From: Oscillibacter sp.
GTDB taxonomy: Bacteria; Bacillota; Clostridia; Oscillospirales; Oscillospiraceae
DNA: 64,000 bases
Direction: 5' to 3'
Assembly (NCBI GenBank): GCA_017526785.1
Contig: JAFXQV010000018.1
Span: forward strand, 1 to 64,000
The notes under the pieces: model-generated
Database searches by the model: none
The model's input: only the letters and a program-made list of their open reading frames with translations
What the model was told of the DNA's origin: nothing
Translations under genes and position numbers: made by a program
Shown: piece by piece, positions 38,283 through 46,197 of the stretch
Numbering within the stretch: position 1 is the first letter of the stretch
Layout of the letters: every line of letters begins with the position of its first letter

Positions 38283-38501
38283 TCACAGATAGATTTCACA
38301 GTCCGGCTCGACCTTGCGGCAGTTGGCGCGGACGCGCTCCATGACTTCGGACGCGTCCGCACCGTCCTGAAACTCGACTTTCATTTTCAGCGTCATGAAG
38401 CTGACCGTACAGTTTTTGACGCCGTCGGTCTTTTTCGCGGTCTCCTCCATCAGGTTCGCGCAGTTGGCACAGTCCACGTCAATTTGATACGTCTTTTTCA
38501 T
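38283..38501 (-). CDS. Stand-alone HMA metal-binding protein
   Basis: A 72-residue ferredoxin-like HMA domain (MKKTYQIDVDCANCANLMEE) with a CxxC metal site (DCANC). It is the detached metal-receiving domain of the following ATPase and probably delivers the metal to it. The start at 38501 lies behind GGAGG. The next gene starts 16 bp after its stop. The MDCxNC-like context is more usual in zinc/cadmium than in copper chaperones. Confidence 0.88.
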   Translation of the reverse strand: MKKTYQIDVDCANCANLMEETAKKTDGVKNCTVSFMTLKMKVEFQDGADASEVMERVRANCRKVEPDCEIYL

Positions 38502-38520
38502 ACGCCATTCCTCCATGATT

Positions 38521-38542
38521 CATATGAACAATTGTTCATATG
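38521..38542. promoter_or_regulatory. ArsR/SmtB-type palindromic operator
   Basis: A perfect 22-bp palindrome made of half-site CATATGAACAA and its exact complement. It matches the AT-rich TGAACA-N2-TGTTCA-like operators of SmtB/ZiaR/CadC/CzrA metal sensors. It lies just after the predicted transcription start and before the HMA ribosome-binding site, so bound repressor would block the HMA-ATPase operon. No arsR-type gene is in the window. Confidence 0.82.
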
Positions 38543-38554
38543 TTTGTTGAACGC

Positions 38555-38583
38555 ATGATAGCACACCTATCAGGAAATGTCAA
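38555..38583 (-). promoter_or_regulatory. Sigma-A promoter of the HMA/metal ATPase operon
   Basis: Consensus TTGACA, 17-bp spacer, TATCAT on the minus strand, with the predicted start near 38548 just before the operator. Confidence 0.88.
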
Positions 38584-38689
38584 GGTATGTGTAAAATTTT
38601 TCTGGACAAACAAATGTTCGTTACCCCACCCGGCGCGGGACTGCCGACGAGAAAAACGTAACAATTTTAAAAGAACTGCCGGGCTTTCC

Positions 38690-38735
38690 GCCTCCCCCGC
38701 CGCGCGGGGGAGGTGTCACGGAGTGACGGAGGGGG
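38690..38735. repeat. Palindromic repeat related to the modules at 29455-29580
   Basis: CCTCCCCC/GGGGGAGG hairpin (38691-38713) followed by GTCAC/GTGAC (38715-38727) and GGAGGGGG. Read on the opposite strand, the module at 29455-29505 has the same order. It lies in the 351-bp gap 38502-38852, which otherwise holds two promoters and the operator. Confidence 0.6.
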
Positions 38736-38790
38736 TAAAACGGACTTTGCCAATGATTCATACAATGTCAAGACGGGAATTTCCGCGGTA

Positions 38791-38819
38791 TTGACAATTT
38801 GTGTTGGCTTTTGTAAAAT
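38791..38819 (+). promoter_or_regulatory. Sigma-A promoter of the DUF4127 gene
   Basis: TTGACA, 17-bp spacer, TAAAAT on the plus strand, 33 bp before the start. Confidence 0.85.
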
Positions 38820-38852
38820 AGTCACGCTATCGCGGCGAAAGGGGCGGAGGCC

Positions 38853-40652
38853 ATGCGGCGCAGAAAAAAACAACATCGTAAATTTCCGTTACGTCCAATT
38901 CTCGTCGGCGTGATTGTGCTTTTGCTGGCGCTGATTGCGTGGGAACTCGCGCAACGCCGCCTGTACCCGGAACGTTTCCGCGACTGGTCACGCGTCATCG
39001 CCTATGTGCCGCTCGACGACCGTACCGACAACTTAGAGGATGTGGCATACGCGGCGGAGGCGTCGGGCTGGGAAATCGTCATGCCGCCCCGCGACTGGTT
39101 CCGCACCGCGCTGGACGGTCAGCCCCGGAACGAAAACGGTACCCCGTACGGCAACCGGGAGGCGCTCTTTCAGTGGGTGCGCGACATGGGGCGCGCCGGG
39201 TGCCAGACGTTCATACTGTCGCTTGACCAGCTCTTTTCGGGCGGTCTGGTGCATTCCCGCTCCGTGCGGGAGACGTGGCCGCTGACATTCTCCAAGCGCG
39301 CCACAATGGGCGAAATTGAGGCGTTCAGAAAGTACGTGCTTCCGGTAGCGAAAAACCCCCGGAACCGGCTGTACCTGTTTGACAGTCTGGCGCGGCTGTC
39401 GCCGACGGTCGGCTACCGTGGAATCGGAGAGGCCGAATATTACGCTTTGCGGGAATACGGCATGGTGCCGCGCCCGGTACTGCCCGACAAAGATTTGACA
39501 CTCCAACATGTCTTTTCGCTGTACCCCTACGCCGGGGACAGGCACACCCCCGCCGAACACGCGCTGGAAAAGGAACGTTTCCGGGACGCGCTCACGCCGG
39601 AACTGCTGGAAATGTATCTGGGCGTGCGGCGGCGGAAACTCACGCTCACGGACGAGGTTTTGTCCGAAATCCAAGCCTACGACAATGTGCAGTTACTCAT
39701 CGGCGTGGACGATTCGTCGAACCGGGAGAACATCCAGTATAATGAGTTGCGCTATCTGCGAACGCGAATCGGCGACGACGTGTCGTCGGGAATCGCGGTC
39801 ATGGCGGGGCTGGACAGTCTGGCGCGGCTGTTCGTGGGGCGTATCGCGCAGGAAGCCTACGATTATCGCGTCCGGGCGTCGGTGCGCTACGTCGGCGGCA
39901 CGGAGGAAAAACACTCGTCGGAGTTCGACCTGTACACGCTGGAAGATGTGGTAAAGTTACACCTTGACTTTTTCCGCGCCGAGCAGGTCGACGAAAAGGA
40001 CGCCGAGTTACAGTTTCTGGTCATGACCGCCCCGGAGAACCCGGAGCAGTCCGGCGCGTATATAGAAGAACTGGTTTCGACGCTGGAACGGAATTTAGCC
40101 CTGCACATTCCAACCGTCCTGAACGAGGCCAGCAACAACGCCTACGGCGACGCGCTCGAACAGGAACTATTAAAGCGCGTCCCGTTCGCGGCGCTGGTGG
40201 CGTACGCCGGGAAGTACGACCAAGCGAACGTCACGGGCGCGGCTTTCGCTATGGGCTTCTCGCGCTATCTATACCTGCGCTGTGACGCTTCGGGCGGCCT
40301 CGACGCCGACGCCGCGCAAGTCCGGCAGATGGCCAACTCCATGGCGCTGACGGAGTACATCTTGCACACCCGCGACCCCCTCAACGCTTACCTGAAGTCC
40401 CTGAACCTCGACACGGGCAACATCCCGCCCGATACCCCCTACCGGACGCAAATCCCGCGCAAACTCTCGGAACTGTTCGCGCCGGAATGCCAAAAGGTGT
40501 GCGGCAACCTGCGGAACACGGAACTGCTCTGCGGCCTCTCGCCGTGGGCGACGCGGAAAATTGAAAGCGTCTCCATACGGGATTACCTCTTTCCGTGGAA
40601 CCGTACCTTTGAACTGTCGTTCACGGTGGATGTCTCTTTGGAGGAACCGTGA
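38853..40652 (+). CDS. DUF4127 family protein, membrane-anchored
   Basis: A 599-residue protein with a basic N-terminus and one membrane helix (about 13-33); the remainder is probably extracytoplasmic. The DUF4127 signature begins at about 48 (VIAYVPLDDRTDN), with PPRDWF, LSLDQLFSGGLVHSR and VLIGVDDS-type strands. The family is found in Firmicutes and has no established function; its opening motif resembles a sugar-active or TIM-barrel-like fold. It is followed after 16 bp by a degenerate deacetylase-like gene. Confidence 0.88.
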   Translation: MRRRKKQHRKFPLRPILVGVIVLLLALIAWELAQRRLYPERFRDWSRVIAYVPLDDRTDNLEDVAYAAEASGWEIVMPPRDWFRTALDGQPRNENGTPYGNREALFQWVRDMGRAGCQTFILSLDQLFSGGLVHSRSVRETWPLTFSKRATMGEIEAFRKYVLPVAKNPRNRLYLFDSLARLSPTVGYRGIGEAEYYALREYGMVPRPVLPDKDLTLQHVFSLYPYAGDRHTPAEHALEKERFRDALTPELLEMYLGVRRRKLTLTDEVLSEIQAYDNVQLLIGVDDSSNRENIQYNELRYLRTRIGDDVSSGIAVMAGLDSLARLFVGRIAQEAYDYRVRASVRYVGGTEEKHSSEFDLYTLEDVVKLHLDFFRAEQVDEKDAELQFLVMTAPENPEQSGAYIEELVSTLERNLALHIPTVLNEASNNAYGDALEQELLKRVPFAALVAYAGKYDQANVTGAAFAMGFSRYLYLRCDASGGLDADAAQVRQMANSMALTEYILHTRDPLNAYLKSLNLDTGNIPPDTPYRTQIPRKLSELFAPECQKVCGNLRNTELLCGLSPWATRKIESVSIRDYLFPWNRTFELSFTVDVSLEEP

Positions 40653-40668
40653 CGGAAAGGAGCGTGTT

Positions 40669-41946
40669 ATGTCTCGCGGACAGCGAATTATCGCGGCGGC
40701 GTTCTGTGTTCTGTGCCTGTTCGGGCTGTCCCGCGCCGCCGCCTCGCAGCAGCGGGAGGAACTTTATTTCGTCGCCGTGGAAACAATGGTGCTTCCGCTC
40801 TCCGGGGATACCATGCCCTTCTGGGACGACGGCTACCTGTACATTTCCGGCGACATATTCACCGGGAACGTACGCGACACGACGGGCATTTCCCGCGCCA
40901 AAATACAGAACTCCATGCTGATTTACCGGGGGGACAGGTGCCTTTTGTTCCAAAAGGATGTCCCCTACGCCAAAGACCCGGAAGAACGCACATATTCTCC
41001 CGGCCTCATCTGCCGGGGCGACAATTTCTTTGTTCCGGCGTACATCGTGGCCGACTACTTCGACATGCTCTACTCGACGACCGACGTGGAACACGGAAAA
41101 CTTGTCTGGCTCCGGAGTGATTCCTTCGTCATGACAGAGCGGGCTTTCGCCAAGGCGGCCACGTTCCAACTGAACACGGCCTATCAGGAGTACGTCGCGG
41201 CGCTGGAAGCGATACCCGAACCCGCGCCGGAAGAACCCCCCGCGCCGTCCGTGCCGGACACGCCGCCGGATAAGCCGCCCCCGAACACGGAGAAACCCGT
41301 TACGCCGCCGGATAAGCCCGTTACATCGTCGTCCCCGAACACGGATAAGCCCGTTACGCCGCCGGACGAACCCGTTACGCCCGAACCGCCGCCCGAACCC
41401 GAACCGCCGCCCGAACCCAAAACCGTGTATCTATGCCTGCGCGGCGGCGACGTGACCGCCTCCCTGCTGGACGTTCTCGACCGCTACGGGCTTTTCGCCA
41501 CGGTCTTTTGTGACGAGGCGTTTCTGTCCGGCAACGGCGACCTCCTGCGGAGAATGGCCGCCACCGGATACCGTATCGGGCTTTATGTGCCGTCCGGCGC
41601 TCCGGAAACCGTGCTGGAACGTCTGGAGGCCTGTAACCTGCTTCTGCTCCGCACGACAATGGAGAAAACGCGGCTGGCCTTCGTGGACGGTGCCGACGAG
41701 GAAGTGTCCCGCGCCGTTTGGAATGCGGGGTTTCTGTGTCCGCGCCCCGCGCTCGGTTCCGCGGACACGCCGCTTCGCACGTCCCGGCAGGCCGCCGCCT
41801 TGCTGGACGCCGTCTCCCAACAGCCGGAAGCGTTCTCTCTCTGGCTCGGCGGAACCGTCAGCCGTTCCGGCCTGAACACGTTTCTCTCGGACGCGCTGGA
41901 AATCGGCCACGCGTTCCGGCCGTGGACGGAAACCACTCCGTATTGA
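40669..41946 (+). CDS. Secreted protein: CuAO_N1-like domain, Pro-rich linker, degenerate polysaccharide-deacetylase fold
   Basis: A 425-residue exported protein. The signal peptide ends near ASQQ (about residue 27). Residues about 30-165 resemble the copper amine oxidase N-terminal-like domain found in clostridial wall proteins (FFVPAYIVADYFDM). A repetitive linker (about 185-250; NTEKPVTPPDKP units) leads to a NodB-like fold (LLDVLDRYGLFATVFCDEAFLSGNGDLLRRMAATGYRIGLY). The catalytic TFDDGP and HxxxH are absent, so it is probably not an active deacetylase and may bind glycan. It shares an operon with DUF4127. Confidence 0.75.
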   Translation: MSRGQRIIAAAFCVLCLFGLSRAAASQQREELYFVAVETMVLPLSGDTMPFWDDGYLYISGDIFTGNVRDTTGISRAKIQNSMLIYRGDRCLLFQKDVPYAKDPEERTYSPGLICRGDNFFVPAYIVADYFDMLYSTTDVEHGKLVWLRSDSFVMTERAFAKAATFQLNTAYQEYVAALEAIPEPAPEEPPAPSVPDTPPDKPPPNTEKPVTPPDKPVTSSSPNTDKPVTPPDEPVTPEPPPEPEPPPEPKTVYLCLRGGDVTASLLDVLDRYGLFATVFCDEAFLSGNGDLLRRMAATGYRIGLYVPSGAPETVLERLEACNLLLLRTTMEKTRLAFVDGADEEVSRAVWNAGFLCPRPALGSADTPLRTSRQAAALLDAVSQQPEAFSLWLGGTVSRSGLNTFLSDALEIGHAFRPWTETTPY

Positions 41947-41974
41947 AAAACTTTTCATCATTTACAGAATATTC

Positions 41975-42003
41975 AAGACATCGCGTCCGCGCCGTGCTAT
42001 AAT
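41975..42003 (+). promoter_or_regulatory. Probable promoter of the response regulator/kinase/htrA group
   Basis: AAGACA, 17-bp spacer, perfect TATAAT, about 69 bp upstream of the regulator. Confidence 0.65.
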
Positions 42004-42071
42004 CCCGCCTGAACGGGACGCGTTACGCGTCGATTTGGAATGTGCCGTACAGAAACAGGAGGTTTCACGAT

Positions 42072-42773
42072 ATGGGGCGCGACATTCTTGTAGTGGAGGA
42101 TGATTTTAACATCTCCAACCTTATCCGTATGTATCTTGAAAAGGAGGGCTTCGGCGTCCGCATGGCTTCCGACGGCGCGAAAGCCATGGAGGCTTTCTAT
42201 AAAAAAGTCCCGGATTTGATTGTCCTTGACATCATGCTCCCGGTCATGGACGGCTGGACGGTCTGCGCCCGCGTCCGGGAAACGTCCAGAGTACCCATTA
42301 TCATGCTCACCGCCAAGAGCGAACTCTTCGACCGCGTACACGGCCTCGAAATGGGCGCGGATGATTACGTCGTCAAGCCCTTCGAGATGAAAGAGCTGAT
42401 TGCCCGTATTAACGCCGTACTCCGCCGCTACGAAATCCCAAACGACACCAGTAAAGTCCTGCACTACGACAAGCTAACAATCAACCGCGACGCCTACGAA
42501 CTCATCGTGGACGGCAAAAAGGTCGACACCCCGCCGAAAGAATTAGAGTTGCTCTATCATATGGCCTCGACGCCGAACAAGGTCTACACCCGGAATCAGC
42601 TTCTGGACGAGGTATGGGGCTTCGACTACTTCGGCGACAGCCGTACCGTGGACGTACACATCAAGCGCCTGCGCACAAAGATTGAGAACGTGTCCCCGGA
42701 GTGGGCGCTTTGCACGGTCTGGGGCGTCGGCTACAAGTTCGAGCTGCGCGACGGAAAGCGGGCGGCCAAATGA
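42072..42773 (+). CDS. OmpR/PhoB-family response regulator
   Basis: A 233-residue regulator from the ATG at 42072 with AGGAGG upstream. The receiver has phospho-Asp in LIVLDIMLPVMDG, followed by MLTAKS and VVKPFE. The winged-helix DNA-binding domain covers about 135-228 (SRTVDVHIKRLRTKIE). It overlaps its kinase gene by four bases (ATGA). Confidence 0.95.
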   Translation: MGRDILVVEDDFNISNLIRMYLEKEGFGVRMASDGAKAMEAFYKKVPDLIVLDIMLPVMDGWTVCARVRETSRVPIIMLTAKSELFDRVHGLEMGADDYVVKPFEMKELIARINAVLRRYEIPNDTSKVLHYDKLTINRDAYELIVDGKKVDTPPKELELLYHMASTPNKVYTRNQLLDEVWGFDYFGDSRTVDVHIKRLRTKIENVSPEWALCTVWGVGYKFELRDGKRAAK

Positions 42774-44236
42774 AAAACCGTCAGGAACGCTTCCGGGGCA
42801 TGTACTGGCGTCAGCTCTTGGTGACCGCCGGCATGGTGCTTCTCACGCTGGTTCTGCTGGGGTTCGTGTTCTTCTCGCTGAGCTATATCCACATGCGCCG
42901 GGAGCAGACGGAGGAACTGACACAGCGCGCAGAAGCCATGGCGAAACAGTGCGTCAACTACGCCAAGCGCAACGCCGTGAACGAATACCGCTTGCCGTTC
43001 ACCAAACTGAAAGACGACCCCTACTTCTTCAATCTGGCCGACTTCGCCGCCGATATCAGCGGCGTACAGTTTATCCTCTACGACACGAACCAGAAGCAGG
43101 TCTACGCCACGGGGGACGGTATCGCCGCGTACACCGACGCCGACTGGGAGCTGTTCCGGGAACTGGCCGGGAAGGTCTCCCAAGAAAAGCCCGTGCGCGA
43201 GTTCCGCGAAAACGCCGACATGGGGCGCTTAATCGCGGGCGTCGCCGCCGTCAATCCCCGGAACCGCGAGACGGTCGGCATTGTGTTCGCGTCCTCCACG
43301 GCCTCGCGCCTTGACCGCCTCTGGAACACGTTCATTTCCCTGTATTTCGTGACCGCCGCCGCCATGATGCTCATATCCTTTCTGGCGGTGTCCGTGACGG
43401 CCTCCCAGATGGTCTTGCCGCTCAAGGAGATGGTACGTGCCACCCGGCAGTACGCGCGCGGCGACTTCTCCACCCGCATGAATGACTGTGACCAGTCGGA
43501 CGAAATCGGGGAGTTGTCGGCCTCGTTCAACCAAATGGCCGACATCCTCCAACATCAGGAATCACAGCGCGGGGAATTCCTCTCGAACCTCTCCCACGAC
43601 CTCAAAACCCCCCTGACCACAATCGCCGGATACACGGACGGCATTCTGGACGGGACGATTCCCGCCGCCCAAGAGAGGAAATATCTGGAAATTATCTCGG
43701 AGGAGAGCCGCCGCCTGAGCCGTATGGTGCGGCGCATGCTCGACGTGAACCAGTTCCAGACGATGGACCCACTGCGCAGCGGGCGGAGTTTCGACCTGTG
43801 CGAGAGCATGCGGCGCGTGCTGATTTCCATGGAGAAGAAAATCACCGACCGGGGCTTGGACGTGGAAGCCGACATCCCCGACGCGTCCATTTTCGTACTC
43901 GGCGACATGGACATGATAACGCAAGTCCTCTATAATCTGCTCGAAAACGCAGTCAAGTTCGCGCGGCCGGAATCCGTGTTATATTTCGGCGTGCAGGCGC
44001 ACGACACAAGAGCCGTCGTCAAAGTCCGCAACGCCGGGGAGACGATTCCGCCCGAAGAACTCCCCCTCTTGTTCGACCGCTTCCACAAAACCGACAAGTC
44101 ACGCGGAGAAGACCGCGACGGCGTCGGCCTCGGGCTGTATATCGTCAAGACGATTCTCAAACGGCACAAAGAGGAAATTTACGTCACGAGCCGAAACGGC
44201 GTGACGGAATTCGCCTTTTCGTTACGTATCATGTAG
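42770..44236 (+). CDS. Membrane sensor histidine kinase
   Basis: A 488-residue kinase with TM1 about 15-40, an extracellular sensor region about 45-175 and TM2 about 180-210. HAMP follows, then HisKA (FLSNLSHDLKTPLTTIAGY with the phospho-His in SHDLKT) and HATPase_c (GVGLGLYIVK). The start overlaps the regulator stop. With htrA downstream after 48 bp it resembles envelope-stress modules such as CssRS-HtrA of Bacillus; that functional parallel is inference. Confidence 0.94.
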   Translation: MKNRQERFRGMYWRQLLVTAGMVLLTLVLLGFVFFSLSYIHMRREQTEELTQRAEAMAKQCVNYAKRNAVNEYRLPFTKLKDDPYFFNLADFAADISGVQFILYDTNQKQVYATGDGIAAYTDADWELFRELAGKVSQEKPVREFRENADMGRLIAGVAAVNPRNRETVGIVFASSTASRLDRLWNTFISLYFVTAAAMMLISFLAVSVTASQMVLPLKEMVRATRQYARGDFSTRMNDCDQSDEIGELSASFNQMADILQHQESQRGEFLSNLSHDLKTPLTTIAGYTDGILDGTIPAAQERKYLEIISEESRRLSRMVRRMLDVNQFQTMDPLRSGRSFDLCESMRRVLISMEKKITDRGLDVEADIPDASIFVLGDMDMITQVLYNLLENAVKFARPESVLYFGVQAHDTRAVVKVRNAGETIPPEELPLLFDRFHKTDKSRGEDRDGVGLGLYIVKTILKRHKEEIYVTSRNGVTEFAFSLRIM

Positions 44237-44284
44237 GGCGCGGGCGCTCCGGCGTTCCGCCCGGTCTGGAAAGTGAGCGAACGC

Positions 44285-45736
44285 ATGGAAGATTTTGAAA
44301 ACGTCCCCGCGCCGTCCCCCGCCGTCAGGGAAACGTTCCCGCAGACGGAAACCCCGTCCCCCGCCGTCCGGGAAGCATTCCCGCAGACGGAAACCCCGTC
44401 CCCCGCCGTCCGGGAAACATTCCCGCAGACGGAAACCCCGTCCCCCGCCGTCCGGGAAGCATTCCCGCAGACGGAAACGCCGCCCCCCGCTGTCAGGGAA
44501 GCATTTCCGCAGACGGAAACGCCGCCCCCGGAACCCGTCCCCGTGTCCGTGGACACAGCACAACCGCCACAGCCCGATAAGTCGTCCTACAAGCCCCGGC
44601 GTACGCGCAAAAAACAACGCGGTCACTGGTTTTTCGGTTTTGTGTGCGGCGTGGCACTCGCGGGGGCGCTGGCCGTCGGCGGCAGGCTCTGGGAACAGCG
44701 CCATTCCGTGGACTTCACAGACCGCTTTTTCTGGGACTTCCGCGAAGACTACAACGACAACGGCCGCGAAGACCTCGAAATCAAAATCCCCACTTGGCCT
44801 GTCGGGGACGGCCCCACGTTCGCGCTCTTCCGCGAACACGGCGCGACACAGACCGCGCAGGAAGTCTATAAGAACGTCAACCCGTCCGTGGTCACGGTCA
44901 TTGTCGGCCTCGACGAAAAGACGGCGGCCGTCGGCACGGGCGTCATATTCTCGCCCGACGGCTACTTTGTCACGAATTACCACGTTGTGCAGGGCGGCAC
45001 CGAGTGCCGCGCCATGCTCCACAGCGGCCACAGTTACCGCGCCTTCTACGTCGCGGGCGACGAGCAGAACGACCTCGCCATACTCAAAATGGACTGTTCC
45101 GACGCGCTCCCCGCCGCGCAGTTCGGCGACTCCGAACTCTTAACCGTCGGCGATGACGTGTACGCAATCGGGAACCCGCTGGGCATTGAGTTTCGGGGGA
45201 CGCTCACGAACGGCATCATATCGGCCATTGACCGGGACGTACTGGTGGACGGACGTACAATGTCACTGATTCAGACAAACGCCGCGCTCAATTCCGGCAA
45301 CTCCGGCGGCCCCCTTATCAACCAGTACGGGCAGGTCGTCGGTATCAACGTCGTCAAAATGAGTTCGCGCCGCTCCACCGTGGAGGGGCTTGGTTTCGCG
45401 ATTCCGTCGGCGTCTATGGAACGCCTCGTAAATGATTTGCTGCTCTACGGCGAAAGCCAGCCCGAACCCGTGATAGGTATCTCTGTCGATTCCTTCGGAA
45501 CGGAGGTAGAGCCGGGTCTGTGGGGTATCGGCGTGCTGAAAGTCGACCCCGATTCCCCCGCCGAAAAGGCCGGGGTGCAGGTCGGGGACTACATCATCGT
45601 CGCCGACACGGAGACGGTATCCAGTAGCCGTGACCTGTTGCGCGCCCGACGCCGCTACCACATCGGGGAGGCCATGCCGCTGACGCTCTGGCGTGACGGC
45701 CAGCGCGTGGAAGTCCTGATAGCCTTCGCCGAGTGA
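44285..45736 (+). CDS. HtrA/DegP-like membrane-anchored serine protease
   Basis: A 483-residue protease from the ATG at 44285 (a GTG four codons earlier is possible). A cytoplasmic N-terminal region holds five 14-residue repeats (PSPAVREAFPQTET type, about 10-79) and is followed by one TM (about 115-137). The trypsin-like domain has catalytic His233 (NYHVV), Asp263 (DLAILKMD) and Ser340 (NSGNSGGPL). A C-terminal PDZ domain covers about 390-480. It degrades misfolded exported proteins. The repeated N-terminal tail is unusual for the family. Confidence 0.94.
   Translation: MEDFENVPAPSPAVRETFPQTETPSPAVREAFPQTETPSPAVRETFPQTETPSPAVREAFPQTETPPPAVREAFPQTETPPPEPVPVSVDTAQPPQPDKSSYKPRRTRKKQRGHWFFGFVCGVALAGALAVGGRLWEQRHSVDFTDRFFWDFREDYNDNGREDLEIKIPTWPVGDGPTFALFREHGATQTAQEVYKNVNPSVVTVIVGLDEKTAAVGTGVIFSPDGYFVTNYHVVQGGTECRAMLHSGHSYRAFYVAGDEQNDLAILKMDCSDALPAAQFGDSELLTVGDDVYAIGNPLGIEFRGTLTNGIISAIDRDVLVDGRTMSLIQTNAALNSGNSGGPLINQYGQVVGINVVKMSSRRSTVEGLGFAIPSASMERLVNDLLLYGESQPEPVIGISVDSFGTEVEPGLWGIGVLKVDPDSPAEKAGVQVGDYIIVADTETVSSSRDLLRARRRYHIGEAMPLTLWRDGQRVEVLIAFAE
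44312..44521 (+). repeat. 42-bp tandem repeats in htrA
   Basis: Five near-identical 42-bp units (unit starts 44312, 44354 and onward every 42 bp) encode 14-residue repeats. High nucleotide identity suggests recent expansion and likely length variation between strains. Confidence 0.9.
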
Positions 45737-45845
45737 CGCGTTATGTATCCGCAATCGTCGCGTGACCCGTTATGTACCGAGACCACGCGTGACCCGCTAT
45801 GTACCGAAACCACGGAGTGACCCGCTATGTATCTGAAACTGCTTC
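45733..45845 (+). repeat. Stop/start repeat array after htrA
   Basis: Four imperfect 27-29 bp units begin at 45733, 45762, 45789 and 45817. Each contains GTGACSCGYTATGTA, a TGA followed six bases later by an ATG. The first TGA is the htrA stop and the last ATG is the start of the 95-residue ORF. Confidence 0.75.
45743..45820 (+). CDS. Possible 25-residue peptide with internal repeats
   Basis: The ATG six bases after the htrA stop opens a 25-codon frame ending at the TGA (45818-45820) six bases before the next ORF's ATG. The peptide contains two identical RDPLCTETT units. It has only a weak GAG ribosome site and would rely on coupling to htrA termination. It may be a leader peptide or a chance product of the repeat array. 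Confidence 0.3.
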   Translation: MYPQSSRDPLCTETTRDPLCTETTE

Positions 45846-46114
45846 GCCGTACGCGCAATGTACAGCGGCCTGTCAAGTCGTTGTGGGTTCCCGTCCCGCT
45901 CGAACAGGCCACGCTCCCCGGCGGACGCCTCGACGAATCCACGCTTTTGCGCGTGATTCCGCCGGGGTGGCTCCCGGTGCCGCCGCCGGAAATATTGGTA
46001 AGCGTCGCGTACCCGTGGGGCAGTCGCGGCCTGAAACGGCTGTCGACGTTCCGCCCGTGGGCGCGCCACTTCGATTGCTACGTCCTCGAACTCTGGCGCG
46101 ACGAGCCGCGATAA
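45827..46114 (+). CDS. Hypothetical 95-residue protein
   Basis: A small protein (MYLKLLRRTRNVQRPVKS...) with no membrane helix or recognised domain; it is basic, with Pro-rich and Trp-containing stretches. GGAG lies nine bases before the ATG and a strong terminator follows six bases after the stop, which supports a real gene. Coupled to htrA through the stop/start repeats. Function unknown. Confidence 0.6.
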   Translation: MYLKLLRRTRNVQRPVKSLWVPVPLEQATLPGGRLDESTLLRVIPPGWLPVPPPEILVSVAYPWGSRGLKRLSTFRPWARHFDCYVLELWRDEPR

Positions 46115-46119
46115 CATAA

Positions 46120-46153
46120 GCCGTCCCCGTTCGCGGGACGGCGTTTCTTTTTG
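46120..46153 (+). terminator. Terminator after the htrA group
   Basis: Stem GCCGTCCCCG/CGGGACGGC, then GTTTCTTTTT. Confidence 0.87.
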
Positions 46154-46197
46154 AATATGTGGCGGCGCGGCGGCATAGTCTGTCATGGGGTGATTGC

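Noticed and set aside
45733..45845. Short repeats as a CRISPR or attachment site
   Set aside because: Units are contiguous without spacers, there are no cas genes or integrase nearby, and the first unit overlaps the htrA stop.
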